A DNA stretch of 23,792 nucleotides from positions 1-23,792 of the IMG/VR virus record IMGVR_UViG_3300042894_000330; one strand, given 5' to 3'. The stretch comes from a virus. Under the pieces are notes generated by a model. That model saw only the letters and a list, made by a program, of their open reading frames with translations, was not told the DNA's origin and searched no databases. Shown here in pieces: positions 8,890 through 13,819 of this stretch; positions within the stretch are counted from its first letter, which is position 1, and each line of letters starts with the position of its first letter. A program made the position numbers and the translations under genes.

Positions 8890-9071
8890 ATATTTACTGT
8901 ATTTGGGGCTTATCAATCCTGTTGGTTCTGCTGATGGGTTGTTCAGATAGGTACAGGTATCCCTGCCAAGACCCATTGAATTGGTCTAGTGCTGAATGTA
9001 AACCCCCAATCTGTACCGCCGCTGGTACTTGCCCTGAAATGTTAGTCAAACCCGAACAGGAGAAGAAATGA
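8886..9071 (+). CDS. Small cysteine-rich lipoprotein
   Basis: This is a 61-residue protein. Residues 1-18 are a signal peptide ending in the lipobox LMGC, with Cys19 as the predicted lipidated residue. The short mature part SDRYRYPCQDPLNW has cysteines at 27, 38, 43 and 49, which could form two disulphides in the periplasm. The SDRYRYPCQDP pattern is familiar from other phage genomes, where it is annotated only as a lipoprotein. It is linked by ATGA overlaps to both neighbours. A role at the outer membrane during lysis or exclusion is possible, but it is not a classical o-spanin; that gene is found further on. Confidence 0.75.
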   Translation: MNIYCIWGLSILLVLLMGCSDRYRYPCQDPLNWSSAECKPPICTAAGTCPEMLVKPEQEKK

Positions 9072-9391
9072 TGCCTACTATTGGATATAAACCTAACAAC
9101 CGCCTGACTGCTGATGAGATTGAGGTCAGAGTATGGGCATTTGTTATCGTAGTCTTGGTGAGCATTCTGTTGGCTTCTATGGGTATGTTCTTGTACTCAG
9201 TATCTTTTGTTACGCAACCAATGAACGGCAGTATGGCGGCGATTGACAAGGTGTATACCCAACAGATCAGCACCATAATGGTTTTCATCACTGGGGTACT
9301 TGGCGGTGTAGCTGGGCGCTCTGGCGTCAAGGCGATTGCCAATGCAAGCGCCAAGGCTGAAGCTAATGACAACGAGCCACCAGCACCATGA
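9068..9391 (+). CDS. Holin-like membrane protein
   Basis: This is a 107-residue protein with two predicted membrane helices (about residues 23-47 and 66-83) joined by a loop, and a polar tail ending NDNEPPAP. Size, helix count and position immediately before Rz/Rz1 and the endolysin fit a small holin that permeabilises the inner membrane to trigger lysis. No family-specific motif can be seen, so this is inferred from topology and neighbours. The first ATG overlaps the previous stop; a second ATG follows directly, a dual-start arrangement that some holins use for timing, but the two products would differ by one residue here. Confidence 0.6.
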   Translation: MMPTIGYKPNNRLTADEIEVRVWAFVIVVLVSILLASMGMFLYSVSFVTQPMNGSMAAIDKVYTQQISTIMVFITGVLGGVAGRSGVKAIANASAKAEANDNEPPAP

Positions 9392-9852
9392 GCCTGTTTA
9401 ATCCTTGGGTGCTGTTGGGTATCTTGATGGCGGTATTGTCTGCTGCTGGCGGTGGGTACTTCAAAGGCAGCCATGATGAGAATGTGCGCCAGCAAGTAGA
9501 AATAGCCGCCTTGAATGCTAAAGCAAGGGAAACTGAGCAAAACATGGCAAAGGTAGCAAATACCTATGCTGAAACTTTAAGGAAGTCACAGAATGCTGCT
9601 AGAACTAAAGAAACTAAGTTACGGGCTGATGTTGCCTCTGGTGCTTTGCGCCTGTCAATCCCCACCCAAAGCCCCGTATGTTCCCCCTCAGTTACCGCCG
9701 TTACCGCTGGAGATAACAGCGGAGAGACACGAACCGAACTTAGTGGACAGGTTAGTGAAACTCTTATCGCCATCGCCTCAGAAGGAGATGCCGCCATCCG
9801 AAAACTCAACCAATGTATCCAAACCTACGAAACCTTGAAAGGAATGAAATGA
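9388..9852 (+). CDS. Rz: i-spanin (Rz-like inner-membrane subunit)
   Basis: This is a 154-residue protein. One N-terminal membrane anchor (about residues 7-25, WVLLGILMAVLSAAGGGYFK) is followed by a periplasmic coiled coil (about 30-80). After it comes RADVASGALRLSI, the conserved region seen in Rz proteins, then a C-terminal helical part. Together with the embedded Rz1 it would span the periplasm and fuse the two membranes after the endolysin has cut the wall. It is coupled by ATGA to the holin-like gene and to the endolysin. Presence of spanins indicates a Gram-negative host. Confidence 0.85.
   Translation: MSLFNPWVLLGILMAVLSAAGGGYFKGSHDENVRQQVEIAALNAKARETEQNMAKVANTYAETLRKSQNAARTKETKLRADVASGALRLSIPTQSPVCSPSVTAVTAGDNSGETRTELSGQVSETLIAIASEGDAAIRKLNQCIQTYETLKGMK
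9593..9838 (+). CDS. Rz1: o-spanin (Rz1-like lipoprotein) nested in Rz
   Basis: This is an 81-residue protein encoded wholly inside Rz in the +1 frame. A signal peptide ends in the lipobox LCAC (predicted lipidated Cys21), and the mature part is proline-rich (SPPKAPYVPPQLPPLPLEI), the hallmark of Rz1. AAGGAA stands about 8 bases before the ATG. It would be anchored in the outer membrane and bind the C-terminus of Rz. The full nesting is the same arrangement as in lambda. Confidence is high because lipobox, proline content and location agree. Confidence 0.88.
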   Translation: MLLELKKLSYGLMLPLVLCACQSPPKAPYVPPQLPPLPLEITAERHEPNLVDRLVKLLSPSPQKEMPPSENSTNVSKPTKP

Positions 9853-10313
9853 ACCTCTCCGCAAACTTTACCCTCAAAGAACTAACCAAATCAGACACTG
9901 CTACCAGACTGGGGCTGGAAAATAGTCCTGATGATGAGGCACTGGAGAACTTGAAGACTTTATGCGAAATGGTGCTTCAACCTGTGCGTGAGCATTTTGG
10001 TAAATCTGTGACTGTTAACTCAGGTTATCGTAGCCCTGAGTCCAATGCCGCTGTTGGTGGGTCTAAGACCAGCGATCACTGCAAGGGCATGGCGGCAGAT
10101 ATTGAGATAGTTGGTGTTGCCAATGCTGATTTAGCGCAGTGGATTATGGATAACTTGGACTACACCCAGTTAATCTTAGAGTTCTACACACAAGGTATCC
10201 CTGATTCAGGTTGGGTTCATGTCAGCTATGACCCTAATAACCTCAAGAAGCAGGAATTGACTGCCGTTAAGGTTGCGGGGAAGACTCAGTATCTCCAAGG
10301 ACTACAGGCTTAA
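9849..10313 (+). CDS. Endolysin, peptidase M15-type L,D/D,D-peptidase
   Basis: I choose ATG 9849 (ATGA overlap with Rz, AAAGGA upstream), giving 154 residues starting MNLSANFTLKELTKSDTATR. The zinc-binding pattern of the M15 peptidase family is complete: SGYRS at 58-62, H77 and D84 in the SDHCKGMAADI segment, and H124 in GWVHVSY. The enzyme would cut peptide cross-links in host peptidoglycan. It has no signal peptide, so export depends on the holin-like protein. The 3' end overlaps by 47 bases the end of the leftward gene coming from the other side. Confidence 0.88.
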   Translation: MNLSANFTLKELTKSDTATRLGLENSPDDEALENLKTLCEMVLQPVREHFGKSVTVNSGYRSPESNAAVGGSKTSDHCKGMAADIEIVGVANADLAQWIMDNLDYTQLILEFYTQGIPDSGWVHVSYDPNNLKKQELTAVKVAGKTQYLQGLQA

Positions 10314-10470
10314 TTAGCCGCCTACAGAAGTGTTTAGGGGTGAGGTGTTCGTACAAGATCACCTCACCACACTTCTCACATAACCATGCTACGCCAATGT
10401 CTACAGTGGTCTGCTTATTCCCATGCTGACCATTCTGTTTGCCGTAGAAGGTTCTTATCTTACGAATCAT
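10267..10470 (-). CDS. Small putative zinc-binding protein
   Basis: This is a 67-residue protein and the last gene of the leftward cluster. The middle contains a CEKCGEVILYEHLTPKHFC segment: C31, C34, H47 and C49 could bind one zinc ion. The N-terminus MIRKIRTFYGKQNGQHG is basic. Its ATG overlaps the upstream stop as ATGA, the main reason to accept it. The last 47 bases run antisense through the end of the endolysin gene. Its function is unknown; nucleic-acid binding is a reasonable guess from the basic zinc-finger character. Confidence 0.6.
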   Translation of the reverse strand: MIRKIRTFYGKQNGQHGNKQTTVDIGVAWLCEKCGEVILYEHLTPKHFCRRLIKPVVLGDTESSPQP

Positions 10471-10646
10471 TTACTAAGTTTAGCCCTTGAATAGATAGTA
10501 ATTTGCTGCTTCTCTTGAAGCCCAATTTTAGCTTGTGCAGCCTGACCCCATGCCCTACCCTGCGCTATCTGGCGCATCTCCTTATCTCTTGTCCAGATTG
10601 AGGGAGTGCCATCTTTCCAATCGAATACAGTCTTTGGCTTATTCAT
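10467..10646 (-). CDS. Small hypothetical protein of the leftward cluster
   Basis: This is a 59-residue protein, MNKPKTVFDWKDGTPSIWTR followed by a basic helical half rich in Gln and Ala. It lies between two other leftward genes: it starts three bases after the stop of the 165-residue gene, with an AGGA ribosome site inside that gene's end, and its TGA overlaps the next ATG as ATGA. The tight packing supports a real gene. I recognise no domain. Confidence 0.6.
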   Translation of the reverse strand: MNKPKTVFDWKDGTPSIWTRDKEMRQIAQGRAWGQAAQAKIGLQEKQQITIYSRAKLSK

Positions 10647-10649
10647 TCG

Positions 10650-11147
10650 TTAATCCTGTGGTGGTGTGCAAGTGTGAATGGTGGTCAGGTCTGCTGTGCG
10701 TTTGCCGCATCTTGAGCAGAAGTTTTGCTCTGTGCGCTGTGGTGGGTGGGTGTGCCAATCCTGTACCTTTGCATCATCCAGCGACAAGTTACGCATCTTT
10801 GCAAACTCTGTAATGGCTTCTACTGCGGGTGATGCGTTATCAGCAGAAGACAAAACAATGCGTTCTTTGCGTGATGTAAGCCATCCCATAAAGTCAAACA
10901 ATACGCCAGCAATAACAGGGTGCGCCACAGGCTCTTGGCTTTCCAACTGTGCAATGGTTTTCTTGCCTGCTTGGATGGCTTGTTTACATTTGTCAATGTA
11001 AGGCTTGTCATCACTCAACGCACATTCCAATGCCTCTACCATCTGTTTCAATACTTCAATCATGCTTATTTCTTGTTCACCACACCAATTGCATTCTTTC
11101 TCAAATGCAACCATTGATTGCTCTGCTGGACAAAAGTGCTGTTTCAT
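10650..11147 (-). CDS. Hypothetical protein with cysteine pairs at both ends
   Basis: This is a 165-residue protein with a near-perfect AAGGAGG site before its ATG. N-terminal cysteines are C6, C19 and C22 (NWCGEQ); C-terminal ones are C144, C147 (FCSRCGK) and C160. The two ends may together bind zinc. The centre (about residues 70-131) carries EPVAH, then GVLFDFMGWLTSRKERIVLS and an ITEFAKMRNLSLDDA stretch, a segment I recall from many small phage proteins of unknown function. It is coupled by ATGA to the upstream ribbon-helix-helix candidate. A regulatory or anti-host role is possible but not shown. Confidence 0.7.
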   Translation of the reverse strand: MKQHFCPAEQSMVAFEKECNWCGEQEISMIEVLKQMVEALECALSDDKPYIDKCKQAIQAGKKTIAQLESQEPVAHPVIAGVLFDFMGWLTSRKERIVLSSADNASPAVEAITEFAKMRNLSLDDAKVQDWHTHPPQRTEQNFCSRCGKRTADLTTIHTCTPPQD

Positions 11148-11299
11148 TTCTTTGCCTCCTTAATTTTTTTCTGAATGCCTGCGCTCGTCTGTAGGAATAG
11201 TCTCAAAAACTTCACACCGCCCAAACGAACATATTCTGCATACTCTGATTGGGTAAGGCGCAAATTAACAGCCCTACCCTGCTCTGTCTTTTCTTTCAT
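11144..11299 (-). CDS. Putative ribbon-helix-helix DNA-binding protein
   Basis: This is a 51-residue protein. The segment AVNLRLTQSEYAEYVRLGGV followed by KFLRLFLQTS has the order of a ribbon-helix-helix fold: a short beta strand with alternating residues (VNLRL), a first helix (QSEYAEYVRLGG) and a second helix. The tail is lysine-rich. Such proteins usually bind operator DNA as dimers. It overlaps both neighbours by ATGA, with AGGAA upstream of the ATG. The fold is inferred by eye from a short sequence. It could act as the repressor of its own cluster. Confidence 0.6.
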   Translation of the reverse strand: MKEKTEQGRAVNLRLTQSEYAEYVRLGGVKFLRLFLQTSAGIQKKIKEAKK

Positions 11300-11496
11300 G
11301 ATTTCATGTTCCTGATGTAAATAGTCAAGCCATCAATCGTGTCTTTCCCAAAGCCAGTTAGCTTCTCAACCTCTTTGGCTACTTCTTCAATGACTTGATT
11401 GCGGTGTGGGTTTTTGGATATTGCAGCTTGTACGGCACGTTTACGCCACATACTCTGCTTCTCAATCTCGTTGAATGCCTCATCTTCATCTGTCAT
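11296..11496 (-). CDS. Small hypothetical helical protein
   Basis: I use ATG 11496 (MTDEDEAFNEIEKQSMWRKR, 66 residues) because AAGGGG lies about 8 bases before it. A GTG at 11505 would add three residues but places that site too close. The first half is acidic then basic helix, and the second half (VIEEVAKEVEKLTGFGKDTI) is also helical. It overlaps the preceding gene by 11 bases and the following gene by ATGA. The MTDEDEAFNEIEKQS start resembles small phage proteins of unknown function. Confidence 0.65.
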   Translation of the reverse strand: MTDEDEAFNEIEKQSMWRKRAVQAAISKNPHRNQVIEEVAKEVEKLTGFGKDTIDGLTIYIRNMKS

Positions 11497-11707
11497 AGTA
11501 TTCACCCCTTAACTCAGCAATGATGTTGTTTAGCCTGTGGATGCGTTTCTCGTTGTACCCGACAATTGATTGAGCGTATTCAACAGCACTCTCACCCTGC
11601 ATCTTTAAATGTTGCGCCTCGACAAGTTCCTTTTCAGCTACTTCCAAAGGGGTCTTGGCTCTAAGCAAGTCTTTAACGTACTTTGTGGTCAATTCTCTCC
11701 ATCCCAT
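11486..11707 (-). CDS. Small coiled-coil phage protein
   Basis: I place the start at ATG 11707 (MGWRELTTKYVKDLLRAKTP, 73 residues), because AAAAGGA stands 6 bases upstream and similar phage proteins begin MGWRE. An ATG at 11737 would add ten residues without support. The rest is one long helix with heptad-like spacing (LVEAQHLKMQGESAVEYAQS) that probably forms a dimeric coiled coil. It overlaps the end of the small CxxC gene by 35 bases. I know of no function for this family. Confidence 0.68.
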   Translation of the reverse strand: MGWRELTTKYVKDLLRAKTPLEVAEKELVEAQHLKMQGESAVEYAQSIVGYNEKRIHRLNNIIAELRGEYYDR

Positions 11708-11813
11708 ACTTTTTCCTTTTCTTGATTTGAGTCGCAAGAATCACTCGTTCAATCTTCTTGCACATATAGCGGTTGTCAGGTGTTCTCACCCAATCGCAAA
11801 CTGGACACTTCAC
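11673..11813 (-). CDS. Tiny CxxC protein, possible zinc ribbon
   Basis: This 46-residue candidate starts at GTG 11813: M(V)KCPVCDWVRTPDNRYMCK, then a basic tail. C3, C6 and C18 could form part of a zinc site. The GTG overlaps by one base the stop of the 37-residue membrane gene; an AAGGA lies 12 bases upstream, which is far. This sequence is in the same frame as the longer reading frame starting at 12020, so it could instead be the C-terminal part of that protein. Evidence for an independent start is modest. Confidence 0.45.
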   Translation of the reverse strand: MKCPVCDWVRTPDNRYMCKKIERVILATQIKKRKKYGMERIDHKVR

Positions 11814-12020
11814 TACTCGTCTTGTTCCTTGTTTAGTAGGTACAACACAAACCCGATGCAGACGCAAATTCCCAATGCGAACCCTGAAATCCCCATTACG
11901 GCTACCCAAATGACTGTTTCCCACATTGCTTTTCTCCTTTGGTTGGTTGTCTAGAGAATCAAAGTACATCAGAGCCAAGGCACAAGCAGCAGCAATGACA
12001 AACTTGATGAGCGTATTCAT
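11673..12020 (-). CDS. Uncertain longer reading frame with N-terminal membrane segment
   Basis: This open frame of 115 residues starts MNTLIKFVIAAACALALMYF, a clear membrane helix or signal anchor. Its ATG overlaps the upstream stop as ATGA, which argues that translation does begin here. The middle (about residues 31-69) overlaps the 37-residue membrane gene in another frame and looks like its shadow. The end is the KCPVCDW segment. Possible readings are a true fused protein, a short membrane protein whose own stop has been lost, or a coupled start feeding the smaller genes. I list it with low confidence. Confidence 0.35.
   Translation of the reverse strand: MNTLIKFVIAAACALALMYFDSLDNQPKEKSNVGNSHLGSRNGDFRVRIGNLRLHRVCVVPTKQGTRRVVKCPVCDWVRTPDNRYMCKKIERVILATQIKKRKKYGMERIDHKVR
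11813..11926 (-). CDS. Tiny single-pass membrane protein
   Basis: This is a 37-residue protein beginning MWETVIWVAVMGISGFALGI and ending LNKEQDE. Almost the whole length is one membrane helix with a charged end. AAAGGAG stands about 8 bases before the ATG, one of the best ribosome sites in the cluster, and the stop touches the next possible start. It lies out of frame inside the 115-residue frame starting at 12020. Many phages carry such small membrane proteins near early regulators. Its function is unknown. Confidence 0.62.
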   Translation of the reverse strand: MWETVIWVAVMGISGFALGICVCIGFVLYLLNKEQDE

Positions 12021-12283
12021 TTGCTCTCAGCCGCAAGCAAGTCGAGTTCAAGGGACTTCATCTGCTCCTTGATGATGGTCATTTCCTGTTCCATCAGGTC
12101 AATTTTCTTCTCCAAACGCTTTCGGGTCATGCTCTCTGCATGAGTCCAGCCGATAGCAACGGCATCATTGGCAACCTTGTCAATGAGTTGAATGATCTCG
12201 TTGCGGCTCATAAAGCCGCCGACAATGCCTTTAGCTGGCGCTATGCGGTTTATCAGTTCTGTGATTTCTGATGCGATGCTCAT
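12017..12283 (-). CDS. Small coiled-coil hypothetical protein
   Basis: The start is ATG 12283 (MSIASEITELINRIAPAKGI, 88 residues), with AAGGAG 7 bases before it and an ATGA overlap with the upstream stop. An upstream ATG at 12316 lacks this support. The N-terminal half contains GGFMSRNEIIQLIDKVANDA. The second half (about residues 50-88) is a strongly charged heptad-like coiled coil. It is coupled by ATGA to the reading frame below. Function is unknown. Confidence 0.65.
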   Translation of the reverse strand: MSIASEITELINRIAPAKGIVGGFMSRNEIIQLIDKVANDAVAIGWTHAESMTRKRLEKKIDLMEQEMTIIKEQMKSLELDLLAAESK

Positions 12284-12531
12284 GCTGTTTCTCCTTGGGG
12301 TTGTGGGGTATGCCATGCTGACTGCAAGGCGGTGAAGTTAACTGGCGCAACTGTGACTGTGGACAGGAAAAGACCCTTGCCATGCAGCTTGCGCCCCCAA
12401 TCGTCAGTTGCCTTGGTGTTGGTCAACTCCTTGCGTTTGACTGCGTTGTAGACGTTGGTAGGCTTGTAGCCAGCCTCTACCAACTCATCCATTGTGCGAG
12501 GTTCTTGGCAGAAGTCTTGAAGGTCAGTCAC
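12280..12531 (-). CDS. Putative small winged-helix DNA-binding protein
   Basis: I choose GTG 12531 (83 residues, M(V)TDLQDFCQEPRTMDELVE) because it overlaps the stop of the 28-residue membrane gene as GTGA; ATG 12543 is an alternative that adds four residues. The order TMDELVEAGYKPTNVYNAVK, then KRKELTNTKATDDWGRKLHG resembles a helix-turn-helix followed by a two-stranded wing, as in small phage winged-helix regulators. The C-terminus is proline-rich. It may regulate this operon or host genes. Assignment is by eye. Confidence 0.6.
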   Translation of the reverse strand: MTDLQDFCQEPRTMDELVEAGYKPTNVYNAVKRKELTNTKATDDWGRKLHGKGLFLSTVTVAPVNFTALQSAWHTPQPQGETA

Positions 12532-12614
12532 GTTAACCACCATGAAGCCAAGAGAACAGCTAGACCAACGCCGATAGCAATGGCGGTGAGAATGTCGAGG
12601 ATTGTTTCTTTCAT
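12528..12614 (-). CDS. Tiny membrane peptide
   Basis: This is a 28-residue peptide, MKETILDILTAIAIGVGLAV followed by LLASWWLT. It is nearly all one hydrophobic helix with a short charged start. AAGGAGA stands about 4 bases before the ATG, and its TGA overlaps the next start as GTGA. The ribosome site and coupling make a translated peptide likely despite its size. The helix could insert into the inner membrane. Its role is unknown; one possibility is a leader for the downstream winged-helix gene. Confidence 0.58.
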   Translation of the reverse strand: MKETILDILTAIAIGVGLAVLLASWWLT

Positions 12615-12632
12615 GTTGTCTCCTTAAAGTTG

Positions 12633-12646
12633 GGGGCTTGCGCCCC
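12633..12646 (-). other. Small GCAA-tetraloop hairpin between leftward genes
   Basis: On the leftward transcript the sequence reads GGGGC, loop GCAA, GCCCC: a perfect five-pair stem with a stable GNRA-type loop. It lies between the first gene and the 28-residue peptide gene, shortly before the ribosome site. There is no U run after it, so it is more likely an RNA stability or processing element, or a weak attenuator, than a terminator. Confidence 0.45.
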
Positions 12647-12656
12647 GTTGGGTTGA

Positions 12657-12947
12657 TTAAGCTAAACATCCATCCATCCACCAGCGAGCCACTTGAATGG
12701 CACGAACTCGGCAATCAAAATCAGCAAATACTTTGCTACCATCAACATAAACAGCAAACTCTTTGTCAGTGCTGAAATCTGTTTCGATGATGGTGATGCG
12801 TTGACCAGCTGCGTTAGTCATACGACCAATACAACGCTCAGTTGGGGTTTCAACAACATCATTTGCGTCACCACGATCAAATCCATCCCAACGGCTGTTA
12901 CATGATGCGCTATGAGCAATGTGTTCTTCATATTGAGTTGCGTACAT
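12657..12947 (-). CDS. First gene of the leftward cluster, hypothetical
   Basis: The start is ATG 12947 (MYATQYEEHIAHSASCNSRW, 96 residues), with AAAGGA 7 bases upstream. An upstream ATG at 12989 would fall inside the promoter -10 region and is rejected. The protein is acidic, with cysteines at 16, 39, 79 and 94 and a beta-rich central part (QRITIIETDFSTDKEFAVYV), and ends in ARWWMDGCLA. I recognise no family. As the gene next to the early leftward promoter it would be among the first phage products made, so a host-directed or anti-defence role is plausible. Confidence 0.65.
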   Translation of the reverse strand: MYATQYEEHIAHSASCNSRWDGFDRGDANDVVETPTERCIGRMTNAAGQRITIIETDFSTDKEFAVYVDGSKVFADFDCRVRAIQVARWWMDGCLA

Positions 12948-12984
12948 TTTGTTTTCCTTTAAGTTCGTTGTTGTCAAGGTTCTA

Positions 12985-13012
12985 ATCATACAGCGTTTGA
13001 CTACCTAGTCAA
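12985..13012 (-). promoter_or_regulatory. Leftward early promoter with palindromic operator
   Basis: On the minus strand there is a -35 TTGACT (13012-13007), a 16-base spacer and a -10 TATGAT (12990-12985), predicting transcription from about 12978, about 30 bases before ATG 12947. The -35 is one arm of a 16-base palindrome at 12997-13012: TTGACTA, CC, TAGTCAA. Such an operator would let a dimeric repressor block the promoter. The most likely binder is the divergent XRE-type protein. Confidence 0.7.
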
Positions 13013-13065
13013 CCCCCACCTATTTAATCCCACACATTTAACTAGGGTATTTAATCAGATAGGAC

Positions 13066-13095
13066 TTGACTAATCAATCCAATGTTCCCTAGAAT
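13066..13095 (+). promoter_or_regulatory. Rightward promoter of the regulator gene, with operator half-site
   Basis: A -35 TTGACT (13066-13071), an 18-base spacer and a -10 TAGAAT (13090-13095) predict a start of transcription at about 13102, only one or two bases from ATG 13104. The -35 lies in an imperfect palindrome at 13066-13077 (TTGA, CTAA, TCAA) that repeats the TTGACTA half-site of the leftward operator. A third related copy, TTAACTA, is at 13038-13044. The layout suggests autoregulation of the regulator and shared control of both directions. Confidence 0.68.
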
Positions 13096-13103
13096 CCTTG
13101 GCT

Positions 13104-13331
13104 ATGAACACTCCAACCATGCAAACCATTGAAAACATTAGGGAAAAGGCTGAGAAAGCTGGCTACACCATTACTGATGTTGCCCGTCATGCTGGCTTTG
13201 ACCCCTCTCAGGTATCTCGTTACGCCACTGGTAGAACCATACCATTGGTGACTTCAATACAACGGCTAGAAGAATCGGTAGATTCCCTTATTCAGCAACG
13301 TCTTATGGCTTTAAACAAAGGTACAGAATGA
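13104..13331 (+). CDS. XRE-family transcriptional regulator (repressor-like)
   Basis: This is a 75-residue protein made of little more than one helix-turn-helix domain: ITDVARHAGFDPSQVSRYAT (residues 23-42) contains the two helices that bind the operator. There is no C-terminal cleavage or dimerisation domain as in lambda CI, so it is closer to Cro-size proteins. I take ATG 13104 and not TTG 13098, because the promoter predicts an RNA beginning at about 13102 and there is no ribosome site, so the message is probably leaderless. Its stop overlaps the next start as ATGA. It probably binds the TTGACTA sites just upstream and chooses between leftward and rightward transcription. Confidence 0.8.
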   Translation: MNTPTMQTIENIREKAEKAGYTITDVARHAGFDPSQVSRYATGRTIPLVTSIQRLEESVDSLIQQRLMALNKGTE

Positions 13332-13819
13332 CCACTCAATTCTTCACCCCCAAACGCATCATTGGCATTGATGTAGGGCTTAACGGCGCTATAGCCATGA
13401 TGAGAGGTGAAACATTAACTGGTGTAGTCGATATGCCAACTGTCACCCTAACTCGCAATGGCAAAGCTAAGAGGCAAATTTCCATCCCTGAACTGATTGA
13501 AATACTTGAGTTGTTCAAGCCTGAAGAGGCTTTTATAGAGCGTGTTTTTGCTAGAAGTGGGCAGGGCGTTACCAGCGTTTTTAGCTTTGGCAGAAGCCTT
13601 GGTGCGATTGAGGGAGTCATTGCCGCAAGGTCAATTAAGACTACCCTTGTTCTCCCTCAAGTTTGGCAGAAAGCTATGGGAGTTTCAGGCGGCAAAGATG
13701 GCGCTAGAGCAAGGGCAATGGAAGTCTTTCCTTGGAATGTTGACCTGTTCAAAAGAGTTAAAGATGATGGTCGTGCTGATGCAGCACTCATTGCTTGTTG
13801 GGGGTTAAGGCATGGCTAA
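13328..13819 (+). CDS. RuvC-like Holliday-junction resolvase
   Basis: This is a 163-residue protein with an RNase H fold signature: IIGIDVGLNGAIAM gives the first acidic residue D15, AFIERVF gives E71, and KDDGRADAALIACWGL gives D147 and D151, the usual catalytic set of RuvC enzymes. GQGVTSVFSFGRSLGAIEG lies between as in bacterial and phage RuvC. It would cut branched DNA made during replication and recombination before packaging. It is coupled to the regulator by ATGA and overlaps the next gene by 8 bases. Confidence 0.85.
   Translation: MTTQFFTPKRIIGIDVGLNGAIAMMRGETLTGVVDMPTVTLTRNGKAKRQISIPELIEILELFKPEEAFIERVFARSGQGVTSVFSFGRSLGAIEGVIAARSIKTTLVLPQVWQKAMGVSGGKDGARARAMEVFPWNVDLFKRVKDDGRADAALIACWGLRHG

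Noticed and set aside
9046-9540. A 164-codon leftward open frame across the holin-like and Rz genes
   Set aside because: It is a shadow of three well-supported rightward genes and has low-complexity Ala/Leu runs without a ribosome site.
10535-11194. Rightward frames between 10535 and 11194
   Set aside because: They mirror the leftward cluster, whose genes have overlaps and ribosome sites; the rightward products are Cys/Leu-rich and unsupported.
13098-13103. TTG 13098 as start of the regulator
   Set aside because: The predicted RNA begins after it and it has no ribosome site; ATG 13104 is preferred.
13542-13808. Frame inside the RuvC-like gene
   Set aside because: Shadow of a gene with complete catalytic motifs.
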